A DNA stretch of 64,000 bases from Leptospira venezuelensis. Lineage in GTDB: Bacteria > Spirochaetota > Leptospiria > Leptospirales > Leptospiraceae. The stretch covers positions 434,001 through 498,000 of the forward strand of contig NZ_NETS01000010.1 of the NCBI RefSeq assembly GCF_002150035.1, read 5' to 3'. Positions 1-8,447 of the stretch are shown one piece after another. The translations under genes were made by a program, and so were the position numbers. The notes under the pieces were generated by a model. The model was not told where the DNA came from and ran no database searches. It saw nothing but the letters and a program-made list of their open reading frames with translations. Every line of letters begins with the position of its first letter. Position 1 is the first letter of the stretch.

Positions 1-1
1 C

Positions 2-1429
2 TTTTTGTTCGAATTAGAGGACGACCTTCATAAAAAAGGAAGAGTAATAGACGTTCCTGGTTATGGATTATTCGGAATCAAAAATTCCAAAGAAGCAGTC
101 CAGATCATGGATAATGTGGACGATTTTATCCAATCTAAAGGAACAAAACAATTACGCCACATTCTGATGGACGAATTCCAAAAGATCGCCATGGAAGAGA
201 AATTATATTATTCTAATACTTCTAATCCTGAGACTACAAAATTTAAAACTGAAAGGGCCGAAGCTTTCGCAAAAGCCTTACCCGGTAATCCAAGCCCGGG
301 AACTCCCGGAATGTTAAGTGTTGTTTTGATTCGCAGCCTTTCTGAAATCGCAGAAAAGGAGCTTCATAAACAATCTGCGGAAAGAGATAGAAATAGGTTC
401 CATGATATCAAAAGAAATCTTCTCTCCGAATCAGGTTCATGGGAGAAAAAGGTCCTATTAGTTCCTGACAAAGAATTTAAATCTTATCCTGAAGAATTAA
501 AGAGAATGTTGATAGACGATTTAGAGATCGGTTATTCGACCTGGGAAACCAAGACAACCACTATACATGCTTTCTTTCATAAGAATGCAAATAGTGTCAG
601 ACAGATTATTTTAAGTTTAGGTGCTGCTACAAGCGTAGAAACTTGGAAAATTCTCTGTATTAGACAACTTGTCGAGTCCAACGAACCTCAAATCAAATCC
701 ATATTCAGAGAACCTGATCTAGTTAAAGCTTATGGAAAAGTATTAAGAAAAGGTTATTTAGATTATTTCCCTTGGTATTACACCATACTGGATTTGTTAG
801 GAATAGGAAGAATATTCCAAGACGTATTCTTCGCCCAAGCAAAAGAAAAGATCAAAGGTCAGCAAAACCAGCTCAAAGCCAGAAATCACGAAAATTCCAA
901 AAAAGAAGAACAAGCAAAGATCCAGGAAAAGATCAAAGAAGAAGAAAAAATCCGCTCTGCTGAGCAGAAATCCAAAATTTCTTCTGCTATGGATGAATTC
1001 TATTTTAAACGTAGTATTCCACCAACCGCTTCCGAAATACAAGGAAATGTAGAAGAATTCGCTGCGGATCTATATTATCAAATCTTGGATCGAGAAAATT
1101 TCGTTTTCATTCCTTGGGAAAAAGGAAAGGAAAAAATGGACCAGCTCCTTTGTTATCCCGCAAACGAATCCTTCAGAAACAAAGCCAGAGAATTACATAG
1201 AATCCTAGCGGAAAGGATGGAGGTCCTACAAAATAAAGTTAGAACCGCCGAAGAGGAAGATACCCGAATTAGGATCTCCAAAGTGATTAAACATGTGGAT
1301 GAATGGTTTGCATCTCACAAATCTTCTGTGGATAAAACAACTCCTCAAAAAGGAAGGGTAGAATCGGACGATCCATATGAATCTTTCCGTAAAGAAATTG
1401 ATAAATTAAGGAAAGTAGATAAACCTTAA
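2..1429 (+). CDS. Hypothetical protein, 5' end cut by window edge
   Basis: The frame is open to the left edge, so at least 475 residues of a longer protein are visible and the true start lies outside. I do not recognise a family. The visible protein is hydrophilic with no signal peptide or membrane segment. Residues about 285-325 are strongly charged and rich in Glu, Lys and Gln, typical of a coiled coil, and separate a larger N-terminal part from a roughly 140-residue C-terminal part (starting near the motif DEFYFKRSIPP) that is also helical and charged. The stop is followed 85 bases later by the first of three lipoprotein genes on the same strand. A cytoplasmic structural or regulatory role is possible but nothing in the sequence fixes it. 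Confidence 0.75.
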   Translation, partial: FLFELEDDLHKKGRVIDVPGYGLFGIKNSKEAVQIMDNVDDFIQSKGTKQLRHILMDEFQKIAMEEKLYYSNTSNPETTKFKTERAEAFAKALPGNPSPGTPGMLSVVLIRSLSEIAEKELHKQSAERDRNRFHDIKRNLLSESGSWEKKVLLVPDKEFKSYPEELKRMLIDDLEIGYSTWETKTTTIHAFFHKNANSVRQIILSLGAATSVETWKILCIRQLVESNEPQIKSIFREPDLVKAYGKVLRKGYLDYFPWYYTILDLLGIGRIFQDVFFAQAKEKIKGQQNQLKARNHENSKKEEQAKIQEKIKEEEKIRSAEQKSKISSAMDEFYFKRSIPPTASEIQGNVEEFAADLYYQILDRENFVFIPWEKGKEKMDQLLCYPANESFRNKARELHRILAERMEVLQNKVRTAEEEDTRIRISKVIKHVDEWFASHKSSVDKTTPQKGRVESDDPYESFRKEIDKLRKVDKP

Positions 1430-1514
1430 AAAAATCTCTTTTCCCAAAAAAAGTGAGCAAAAACTCGCAATTTGGTTTGTGATTTGTAAGAAGAAAATTA
1501 CCCGACCCGGAACT

Positions 1515-2531
1515 ATGAATTCGAATCCAAAGATCCCTTTCAGACTTATCCCGATCGTATCGTTATTATCCTTTTTCTCTTTTTGCAATCAGGCAAACCC
1601 GATCAATTTAGACGGCAGCAGCAGTGCTGCCGGAGTTCTTTTGAATGTTGTTATACCGAATATCATAGGAGCTGAGGTAGTTCCAGAAGGTCTTCCACAA
1701 CTTTCTTCGAATATAATGTATGATGCTGGAGATACCTTCATAGATCTAAACTTTTCCAAAACAAGTAGTGTGGACGAAAACTTTACTATGACGATCGAAA
1801 GTTATACTATGGTGTATGAGCCTCATTTTATTGGATACAATACATTCACTCTTCCTGCAAATACAGGCTCATATTCAGTCGGTTTTTCTTTAGAAGCTGA
1901 TGATGATAACTGTTTAGATAATGCTGCAAATAAGTTCAGTGTCAAAATTTCTAAAGATTCTACAGGAGAAGCTTTCGTATATAATGTATCTGTAAAAGAC
2001 GGAGATTATTGTATTTTTGAATCTTCTGCCAAAACTTTGGCTCAACTTGGCGGACTAAGTGCAATGGATAATCATTGTAGAAACTTAGCAGGCGCAAAAG
2101 GTCTTCCGAGAAATTCCGCTGATTATAAAGCCATGGTCGGTGCTATTTCTGCGAGTCGTGGAGATAGAAATCCAGGAGAATCCTTGTCTTCTACATCCCT
2201 CTTCCGTGCAAATAAAAGATATGTTCGTAAAAAAGGGGATGGGACCTGGGTAAAAGTTTTTTCCATCAATGGAGTTTGGCCTCCAAGTTCCGACTTTGAT
2301 AATCCATTGGTCGATTCTGGACAATACTGGACCGGAATGCATTCAGGTTGGGGAAGATTCGATAGTAATACCTGTCTCAATGGCTCTGAAAGCTGGACAA
2401 ATTCGGACAATTCCACCAGCGGAACACTTGGAACTTCGAGCGTGGTTGCGGGGGATGCAGCCTATATGACACTTTCCAGCTGCGATTCTGCTCTGGCCCT
2501 TCCGTTTATTTGCGTTTATTCCCCGGATTAA
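1515..2531 (+). CDS. DUF1554-type surface lipoprotein (paralogue 1)
   Basis: Predicted exported lipoprotein of about 338 residues. I start it at ATG 1515, because the upstream GTG at 1479 would put a charged stretch before the signal peptide. The signal peptide has a hydrophobic core followed by SFFSFC; Phe before the Cys is unusual even for the relaxed spirochaetal lipobox, so lipidation is likely but not certain. The middle third resembles a Calx-beta-like all-beta domain with two Cys. The C-terminal half has the pattern of the leptospiral DUF1554 domain: DNHCRNLAG, YKAMVGAI, then aromatic and Gly-rich segments (YWTGMHSGWGRF) and a terminal FICVYS. The next gene has the same architecture. 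Function is unknown; DUF1554 proteins are regarded as leptospiral surface proteins. Confidence 0.85.
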   Translation: MNSNPKIPFRLIPIVSLLSFFSFCNQANPINLDGSSSAAGVLLNVVIPNIIGAEVVPEGLPQLSSNIMYDAGDTFIDLNFSKTSSVDENFTMTIESYTMVYEPHFIGYNTFTLPANTGSYSVGFSLEADDDNCLDNAANKFSVKISKDSTGEAFVYNVSVKDGDYCIFESSAKTLAQLGGLSAMDNHCRNLAGAKGLPRNSADYKAMVGAISASRGDRNPGESLSSTSLFRANKRYVRKKGDGTWVKVFSINGVWPPSSDFDNPLVDSGQYWTGMHSGWGRFDSNTCLNGSESWTNSDNSTSGTLGTSSVVAGDAAYMTLSSCDSALALPFICVYSPD

Positions 2532-2617
2532 ACCAAAAAATCGTTCAATTTTTTTCCTGCCCGACTGTTTTCTTACTTTAAGGGGTATAATCCTCTGAGA
2601 CCGGGGCGGGTGCGAAT

Positions 2618-3748
2618 ATGAAAGGATCTAAATCGTTAAGGACAGCTTTCATTTTATTATGTCTTACTTTATGGACTTCCAAGTGTAATAACGCGGAATC
2701 CACCGCCCTAGATGGAAGTAAGCCCAGTCTAGCCGGTGCTATTACTATGGATCCTTCCATCTTTTGGAATTTGTTCGGTACCCTGCCTCCGTATCCGATA
2801 GAACCCCTTTTAAACGAGGGAGAAACTACTCTTTCCGTAGATGAAAATGATGCTGCGGATATTATGTTTGCAATTCAAAACCCTCCTAGTGACGGAAGTA
2901 CTGTCCAATTCAAATTTTATAAAAATGATAATATAACCTTCGCAACGGATTATAATCCGGACCAAGGAGGATATCAGAATTATCTTACCGTGGATTTCGG
3001 ACCCGATCCTCAAAATTCAAACTTCGATTATAAAAGCGGCTTTCAGATTAATTCGCAGGAAGATGAGAACTGTTTAAATAACTATTATGATCTTGTCGCA
3101 GTAGAAGTCTCCTCCGGCATATCCCAGACTTTCAAAGTAAAAGTAAACGATGCTGATAAATGTATCTTTGTCGCTACGAATAACGGATCTGGTTATACTG
3201 GAAACTTTGCCAAGAAAGGCATTGATAATGCAAGTTTTGCCGGGCCGGTAGAAGTTGCGGATAATATTTGTAACTCAAATATTCCAGACGGTGTGAACAA
3301 GGACGTTAGTTATAAGGCTATGATTGCAGTAAGTTATAGCACAAGTGGTAATCTTAGAAACCCTTCTACTGATTGGGTATTTAGTTCTTTCCGTAAATAT
3401 TATAGCCAGGGAGGTAAGAAGTTAGCATACTCTTTCAGTTCTGGTACTACAATCGGATTTGCAAATGCTGCTCAGTGGACAAATTCTCTCGGGACTGGCG
3501 GCAGAATATGGACAGGTTTCAGCTCCATTGATTGGACCACTGATACACCTACAGTAACTCAGTGCGCGGGCTTGGCTCCTTCAGGAGCACCTTTCTCTTC
3601 TTGGTATTCCGCTACAGCAACCGGAACCCAAGGACTCCTTACCGCAGTAGATGGGGATTCTATCGCGGAAATGACAAATACTGATCCAGCTGTCGTGATC
3701 CCAACGCTATGCTCTCAAAGACGTAATATTGTCTGTGTAGGACAATAG
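2618..3748 (+). CDS. DUF1554-type surface lipoprotein (paralogue 2)
   Basis: Predicted lipoprotein of 376 residues with an N-terminal signal peptide and the putative lipidated Cys at residue 23 (LWTSKC). A Calx-beta-like middle domain starts near the motif NEGETTLSVDEND and carries paired Cys around DENC and DKC. The C-terminal DUF1554-like domain includes VADNICNS, YKAMIAVSY, RIWTGFSS and a final NIVCVGQ. The order of domains and spacing of Cys match the gene 87 bases upstream, so the two are tandem paralogues, although sequence identity is low by eye. A strong intrinsic terminator follows the stop. Expected at the cell surface or outer membrane; no ligand can be inferred. Confidence 0.85.
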   Translation: MKGSKSLRTAFILLCLTLWTSKCNNAESTALDGSKPSLAGAITMDPSIFWNLFGTLPPYPIEPLLNEGETTLSVDENDAADIMFAIQNPPSDGSTVQFKFYKNDNITFATDYNPDQGGYQNYLTVDFGPDPQNSNFDYKSGFQINSQEDENCLNNYYDLVAVEVSSGISQTFKVKVNDADKCIFVATNNGSGYTGNFAKKGIDNASFAGPVEVADNICNSNIPDGVNKDVSYKAMIAVSYSTSGNLRNPSTDWVFSSFRKYYSQGGKKLAYSFSSGTTIGFANAAQWTNSLGTGGRIWTGFSSIDWTTDTPTVTQCAGLAPSGAPFSSWYSATATGTQGLLTAVDGDSIAEMTNTDPAVVIPTLCSQRRNIVCVGQ

Positions 3749-3790
3749 CCTTTTTTATTAAACGAATAAAGCCAATCTGACAGATTCAGA

Positions 3791-3820
3791 AAATCCCCCA
3801 AATTAATGGGGGATTTTTTT
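3791..3820 (+). terminator. Rho-independent terminator after the DUF1554 lipoprotein
   Basis: AAATCCCCC pairs with GGGGGATTT across an 8-base AT-rich loop and is followed by a run of T. It ends transcription 45-70 bases after the stop at 3748. Confidence 0.85.
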
Positions 3821-3975
3821 TCGAACAAACCTGCGATTTATATCTAATTTCTAAATATTTTAGTAAAAAAATTATTCACTCGAAAGAAAATGAATCAAAG
3901 AGTTTAAAATCGATTGTTACATTTGTCATGGGGAAAACTACCTGAATTTTCCTCTCTTCGCAATGGAGAATACAA

Positions 3976-5598
3976 ATGAAAAGATTCCTGAATTCAAACA
4001 AAGCAATAAATGGATTTTCCCTCTTAATTCACGGATGTTTTCTATTCTCACTCTTACAGGCACAAGGTTGCAATAGCGCCAAGGCAATCAGTATAGATGC
4101 AAGTTCTTCTGCAATAGGCGCCCTACTCTCAGATGGTGACTTTGGTGTTTTCGGTAATCTTGGGAATGCAGGAGGAACTTCTCCTGCTGCTACTTCTCCC
4201 ATAAACGTTTCTTTAAGCGGTTACGTAAATGTTACAGCCAATGATTTAAGCCTTACTTTATCTGATTCGACAGATAGCACTACCCAGACATTAGCATTGA
4301 CTGCGGACGGTTCTTATTCTTTCTCTGCGGAGATTACTAGCGGGGATTCCTATTCGATCTCATTAGACTCTTATACACAAGGGCAGTCTTGCAGTATTTC
4401 TTCAAATGGAAGTGGAACAGCAGGTACTACTGGAACCGCTACGATCGTATGCGAAAGGCAATTAGCAATTGCTGCAGGCTGGAAAAATAATTCTGGTGTT
4501 CCCGTGTTAAAATTATTCGGGTTAAATCATTCTGCTTCTCCTTATGTTGTAACTAAAAATCTTTCAGTTACAATCGGAGGAGCACCTAGCTCCGTAGATC
4601 CGGAACTTGTTTGGAACGGGACTAACTATCTACTGGTATGGAAGTCTTCAGACACCGCCATCAAAGGACAATATTACAATATAAGTCTTACTGCGGTAGG
4701 ATCTACGTTTCCAATTTATACTGGAGCAAGCGTAATGATCGGAAAAGTCTCTGCTGCTTATAATCCAAGTGGAGAATTTGCAGTGGTTTGGACGGAATCC
4801 GCTTCCACGAGAGCTGCAAAATACCAAAGGATCAATTCTTCTACAGGTGCTTTAATCGGAAGTGCTACTACCATTGTTTCTTCGACTGTAACTAACTTTT
4901 ATAATGCAGATGTAAGCTGGAACGGCAGCCTATATTATACAGCATTCCGTCAAAATGCGGGCGGATTGAACTCGTTAGCAGCCTATAGCTTCACAAACGG
5001 AACCGCTACTTCTGTGAAAAATTATAGTGCATCAACGGGGTCAGACTCTTTGTCTTTAGACTACCCTTCTCTACTGACTCAAGGTTCTAATACCTGGCTA
5101 TTTTTCAGCCAAACAAATACAGACGGATCTGGAAACGTGAATTCTTCTACTTTAAAAAGTGCTAAAAATTTTGCCACTAGCGCAAGCACACTGAGAACCG
5201 AAACCAATCCTTATGGATGTGATCCTGTAAATAGTAGTGGAGATCAGTATATGATCCCTTCCGCTGCAATTGCAAACTCTACGAATTTACTCGTTTCTTA
5301 TGATCTGTTCTGTGCGGATATGGGAGTATATAACGAGGTTTCGGATCTTCCGGTTACAATATCTTCCGGAGCAGCCGGAGCTGCTACAGACTATTCCGTT
5401 GGTGAAATTGGAACTGGGAATACGTTAGGCTCCTCAGTCACCTGCAGAACTACTGCTTGTTTTATTAGTACAGGAGATGAATCCGGCGACGCAATATATC
5501 TATTTGATCCAGATTTTGGCGGTAATATCGGTGGGACTTCTACCGTTTATCCGACTGATTCAAATGGGATTAATTCCCCGGTTACTGTAATTCAATAA
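3976..5598 (+). CDS. Large Ser/Thr-rich lipoprotein, possible beta-propeller
   Basis: Predicted lipoprotein of 540 residues; start supported by GGAG eight bases before the ATG. The signal peptide ends LLQAQGC with the lipid Cys at about residue 32. Residues about 75-160 form a Ser/Thr-rich segment with two Cys that ends TIVCER. From about residue 165 the protein contains repeating strands of the form WNGTNYLLVW and WNGSLYYTAF spaced 40-60 residues apart, a pattern common in secreted beta-propeller or beta-sandwich proteins. It has its own upstream region of about 225 bases after a terminator, so it is probably transcribed separately from the two DUF1554 genes. No enzyme motif is visible; a surface or adhesin role would be a guess. 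Confidence 0.8.
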   Translation: MKRFLNSNKAINGFSLLIHGCFLFSLLQAQGCNSAKAISIDASSSAIGALLSDGDFGVFGNLGNAGGTSPAATSPINVSLSGYVNVTANDLSLTLSDSTDSTTQTLALTADGSYSFSAEITSGDSYSISLDSYTQGQSCSISSNGSGTAGTTGTATIVCERQLAIAAGWKNNSGVPVLKLFGLNHSASPYVVTKNLSVTIGGAPSSVDPELVWNGTNYLLVWKSSDTAIKGQYYNISLTAVGSTFPIYTGASVMIGKVSAAYNPSGEFAVVWTESASTRAAKYQRINSSTGALIGSATTIVSSTVTNFYNADVSWNGSLYYTAFRQNAGGLNSLAAYSFTNGTATSVKNYSASTGSDSLSLDYPSLLTQGSNTWLFFSQTNTDGSGNVNSSTLKSAKNFATSASTLRTETNPYGCDPVNSSGDQYMIPSAAIANSTNLLVSYDLFCADMGVYNEVSDLPVTISSGAAGAATDYSVGEIGTGNTLGSSVTCRTTACFISTGDESGDAIYLFDPDFGGNIGGTSTVYPTDSNGINSPVTVIQ

Positions 5599-5604
5599 AT
5601 TAAT

Positions 5605-5628
5605 GCCGCTCTAAGATAAAAGAGCGGC
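5605..5628. terminator. Hairpin between convergent genes
   Basis: GCCGCTCT and AGAGCGGC form a perfect 8-bp stem with an 8-base loop in the 40-base gap between the convergent genes ending at 5598 and 5639. No long T run follows on either strand, so it may be a weak bidirectional terminator. Confidence 0.6.
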
Positions 5629-5638
5629 AGACCCTTCC

Positions 5639-6442
5639 TTAATAGCGGATCTCGTATTTGAGTTCCCCATTCCAACCTAAACCATTGCCTCCAACGGTCA
5701 TTGGCTGGTAAGAAGGCGCGAAGCTAAATCTGAAACCAGAGCTCGGTCCTTCTGCAATCCCTTGCTCTGCTTTTACTCCTAAATAATAGGAATAGAAAAG
5801 CTGTAATCCGTAAGCAATCCCAAACAAATATTGGTAATTATTGGATTCTTCCGCAAGCCCTTGGTAATGGTTGAATGCACCCTTGTTCACCAAGAAAGCT
5901 CCAATCAAACGTTGGGTAGTATTTGCAGGTAAAGCAAGGACTGGATCGTTCAATGCAAATATGAAATAATTTCTTGCATTCTCCTCATAAGCGCTTTTAG
6001 CAGAACTAAAATCGTTTTGAGCCTTAACTACCAGATAAGCTGCCCCTACAACTGCTACAAATGTTGCAGAAGCCCTGTATTTTTTATCAGCTTTCCAAAT
6101 ACCCCAACCCGGAACAACTGCAGATCTTAGAGAATAATCCCAGCGAGGCTTTTGGTACCATCTTTGGACCGCCGCTTCTTCCTCGGTTTTTTTGGGCTCA
6201 TCTTTAGGCTTAACAGGATCCTTTTTCACTTCCTGCTTAGGGGTATCTTTTAAGTTCAATTCCGCAATCTCTGTTTTTGGAATGGTTAGAACCTTTCCAT
6301 CCACTTCGATCTGAACTTCCGTGCGGGTCTGGTTTACCACTTTCCCTTGTAGCACCTTTCCGTTTTTTAAGGTTAGGCTAGAGCCAAAAAGGGAGTGAGA
6401 AACGATTAGGAAAGAAATTGCAAAAAGCCAACGATAAGGCAT
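5639..6442 (-). CDS. Exported/membrane protein with N-terminal beta motif and DUF5683-like region
   Basis: Protein of 267 residues with a cleavable signal peptide (ending near SLFGSS). A short module follows, starting TLKNGKVLQGKVVNQ and ending IPKTEIAELNL, then a Lys/Pro/Glu-rich linker, then a region (SAVVPGWGIWKADKK and a hydrophobic segment) like the DUF5683 family of small membrane proteins. The first module closely resembles the C-terminal end of the FecR-like protein encoded at 7307-8353 (KDGRDIRGVVVSQKKG). The gene is divergent from the ECF sigma factor at 6583 across a 140-base gap. It could be a target or partner of that signalling locus; this is inference from position and the shared motif. 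Confidence 0.75.
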   Translation of the reverse strand: MPYRWLFAISFLIVSHSLFGSSLTLKNGKVLQGKVVNQTRTEVQIEVDGKVLTIPKTEIAELNLKDTPKQEVKKDPVKPKDEPKKTEEEAAVQRWYQKPRWDYSLRSAVVPGWGIWKADKKYRASATFVAVVGAAYLVVKAQNDFSSAKSAYEENARNYFIFALNDPVLALPANTTQRLIGAFLVNKGAFNHYQGLAEESNNYQYLFGIAYGLQLFYSYYLGVKAEQGIAEGPSSGFRFSFAPSYQPMTVGGNGLGWNGELKYEIRY

Positions 6443-6559
6443 AATTTATCTTAAATCCCTTTGTTTAGGATTACAGACACTAAAATTGTCTGGCTATAAC
6501 CGTTTTAAAACTGATTGCTTTCTACAAGAAAAAACCGAATTTACTTGAAAAAAGACCGA

Positions 6560-6575
6560 TAGAAAAAAATTTCTA
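6560..6575. repeat. Palindrome directly upstream of the sigma factor start
   Basis: TAGAAA-AAAA-TTTCTA is a perfect 6-bp inverted repeat ending seven bases before the GTG start of the sigma factor gene, where a ribosome-binding site would normally be. It could be an operator or a small hairpin that shields translation. Confidence 0.4.
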
Positions 6576-6582
6576 TTCTACC

Positions 6583-7137
6583 GTGTCTGAAACCTTGTTT
6601 TTCGAAAAACTATACAATAAAAATAAGGATCACTTGTTTTCATTTATTCGGCGCTCTGTCCAAGATGAATCCACAGCCTTGGACCTATTACAAGACACCT
6701 TTTTGAACTTCTTTAAACATTATTCCGGCAAGGAATTACCGGATGAGCAAGTTTCCAGGATGATATTATTTAGGATCTCCAGGAATCTAATGATTAACCA
6801 TGGGAAGTCCTATTATCAAAAGAACGTTGCTCTCGTTGGTGAGGAAACTTCTTCTTTATTCGGCTCCAAAGGTCAGGGTCCTGAAAGCCAGGTCCTGGAC
6901 GAAATGGAAGCCCAAAACCTCGGAAAGATTATAAGCGAATTATTAAGCGCCTTACCGGAAGAACAAAAGACCGCCATAGAGTTACGTTATTCCCAGGGCT
7001 GTAAATTGGAAGAGATAGCCTCCGTATTGGATTTATCCGTATCAGGGGTCTCTAGGCTTTTAGAAAGAGCCGAAAAGCAGCTTTTACAAGAAGGAAAGAA
7101 GAGAGGCATTCAACCTTCTTCTTTTCTAAAATCTTAG
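6583..7137 (+). CDS. ECF-type RNA polymerase sigma factor
   Basis: Sigma-70 family factor of 184 residues with only regions 2 and 4, the size usual for extracytoplasmic-function sigmas. Region 2 covers about residues 10-75 (LFSFIRRSVQDESTALDLLQD, then FRISRNLMINH). Region 4 lies at about 125-170, with LPEEQKTAIELRYSQG and the helix-turn-helix LEEIASVLDLSVSGVSRLL. It would direct RNA polymerase to a small regulon in response to an envelope signal. GTG 6583 is the only sensible start, yet no Shine-Dalgarno sequence precedes it. The gene is followed by a small ORF and a FecR-like membrane protein, the usual order of a sigma/anti-sigma signalling locus. Confidence 0.92.
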   Translation: MSETLFFEKLYNKNKDHLFSFIRRSVQDESTALDLLQDTFLNFFKHYSGKELPDEQVSRMILFRISRNLMINHGKSYYQKNVALVGEETSSLFGSKGQGPESQVLDEMEAQNLGKIISELLSALPEEQKTAIELRYSQGCKLEEIASVLDLSVSGVSRLLERAEKQLLQEGKKRGIQPSSFLKS

Positions 7138-7152
7138 GATTTTCGCCAAAAT

Positions 7153-7281
7153 ATGTATTTCGAACAATTGATTCATTTCGTCAAAAAAGCCATCCCTACT
7201 CAAAAAAATGAGCAAGGTACCAACCTTCAGTTTGTTGATCCAACTGAGCGGGCAGGACAATGTCAAAAGGCCCGGAACTAA
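7153..7281 (+). CDS. Candidate 42-residue ORF between sigma factor and FecR-like gene
   Basis: An ATG-started ORF of 42 codons begins 15 bases after the sigma factor stop and ends 25 bases before my preferred start of the FecR-like gene. It has an AGGA sequence about 12 bases upstream. The product starts MYFEQLIHFVKKAIPTQ and is hydrophilic, without Cys/His zinc motifs. If the downstream gene really begins at its first possible ATG (7208), the two would overlap out of frame and this ORF could be spurious. It fits the slot where a short anti-sigma or linker peptide could sit, but I do not recognise it. Confidence 0.35.
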   Translation: MYFEQLIHFVKKAIPTQKNEQGTNLQFVDPTERAGQCQKARN

Positions 7282-7306
7282 GGAAACGGTAAAGAGGATG
7301 GAAAGA

Positions 7307-8353
7307 ATGACCCCTGAATTCCAAACATTCGCAGAGCTCCTCAAAAAGTCTCTACCGGATTCTAAGGCACCGGACTTCGATCCAAAATGGATCGGCATGT
7401 CTCCTCGCTTCTCTGTGGAGGCAAATATCATGCAATCTCCTACTAAGGACAATGTAGTTCAACTGAGCGGCTCCAAAAATAAAGTATGGTTCTTAGCTGC
7501 GGCAGCAATCTTATTCGTAGGAATTGGAGCCGGAACTTATTTCACTATTTTCAAAAAAGAAGCCGCACCTGTAGCAGAAGGTGCTCTGCTTAAAGCAGCG
7601 GTCGTCTTCGTTAAAGGCGATGCAAAGAACGTAAAAGAATCTCCTGTCGCATTACATTTAGGTGATATACTTAGCGAAGGCGATAAAATCGTAACTGGCA
7701 AAGGTGGATCTATCGATATCGGTCTGACCGATTCAAGTGTAATCCGCTTAAAGGAAAACTCTGAGTTAATTCTTAAAAGTTTAAGACAAACGGACTCTTC
7801 TCAAATTAGGATTTCCCTAATGTCAGGTAAAATCCTGAACCTAGTCGAGAAAGAAAAGAAAAACGCAAACTACTTCGTAGATACTCCTACTGTGGTGGCT
7901 GCGGTCCGAGGAACTTCTTTTGAAGTGAATGCTTCCGATAAAGAATCTTCTGTCTTCGTGGTCGAAGGTGCAGTCGAAGTAACTCCTTTGATCCACGACA
8001 AATCCGAAAGAGCATTAATCACCGGCGGATTGATCATAGTCACAAACGAGAAAGTTATAGTGATCGAAGATCAAAAACGTGCTAAGGGAGAAGGCCCTGA
8101 ATACGGCGACATGCGTAAGAACTTGAGCGGTCTTGACAAAGAAGTTTTAGCAACTACTCAAAATTTAAAGACTGCTAAGACCGAGCAAGAGCTGGAAGAA
8201 CTTTATGATAAAAGTATCGAACATATTATCATGAAAGACGGCCGCGATATCAGAGGTGTTGTGGTTTCTCAAAAGAAAGGAAAGCTGATCGTTCAAACTC
8301 TAAAAGGATCGTATATCCTGGATGAGAACTCGGTTGAAAAGATTATCTATTAA
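7307..8353 (+). CDS. FecR-domain membrane protein, probable sigma regulator
   Basis: A protein of about 348 residues with a cytoplasmic N-terminus, one membrane segment (WFLAAAAILFVGIGAGTYF) and a periplasmic FecR domain. The FecR domain has the usual features: GDILSEGDKIVTGKGG, DSSVIRLKENSEL and the tail VDTPTVVAAVRGTSFEV. The C-terminus carries a short beta module (KDGRDIRGVVVSQKKG) also found in the divergent protein at 5639-6442. I prefer ATG 7307, nine bases after AGAGG; ATG 7298 and 7208 are in frame upstream. FecR-type proteins sense envelope signals and control a partner sigma factor, here the one encoded just upstream. It lacks the obvious N-terminal zinc-binding anti-sigma motif, so the mode of sigma control is unclear. 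Confidence 0.85.
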   Translation: MTPEFQTFAELLKKSLPDSKAPDFDPKWIGMSPRFSVEANIMQSPTKDNVVQLSGSKNKVWFLAAAAILFVGIGAGTYFTIFKKEAAPVAEGALLKAAVVFVKGDAKNVKESPVALHLGDILSEGDKIVTGKGGSIDIGLTDSSVIRLKENSELILKSLRQTDSSQIRISLMSGKILNLVEKEKKNANYFVDTPTVVAAVRGTSFEVNASDKESSVFVVEGAVEVTPLIHDKSERALITGGLIIVTNEKVIVIEDQKRAKGEGPEYGDMRKNLSGLDKEVLATTQNLKTAKTEQELEELYDKSIEHIIMKDGRDIRGVVVSQKKGKLIVQTLKGSYILDENSVEKIIY

Positions 8354-8382
8354 GAAAAATTAATAGATAGCTTCTAAATGAG

Positions 8383-8409
8383 ACCCGGGATTGATTCCCG
8401 GGTTTTTTT
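8383..8409 (+). terminator. Rho-independent terminator of the sigma/FecR locus
   Basis: ACCCGGGA pairs with TCCCGGGT around a 5-base loop, followed by seven T. It ends the sigma/FecR transcription unit 30 bases after the stop. Confidence 0.88.
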
Positions 8410-8447
8410 ATACCTATAGTCTAGCCTGGACCTTGAGGGTAGATTCC

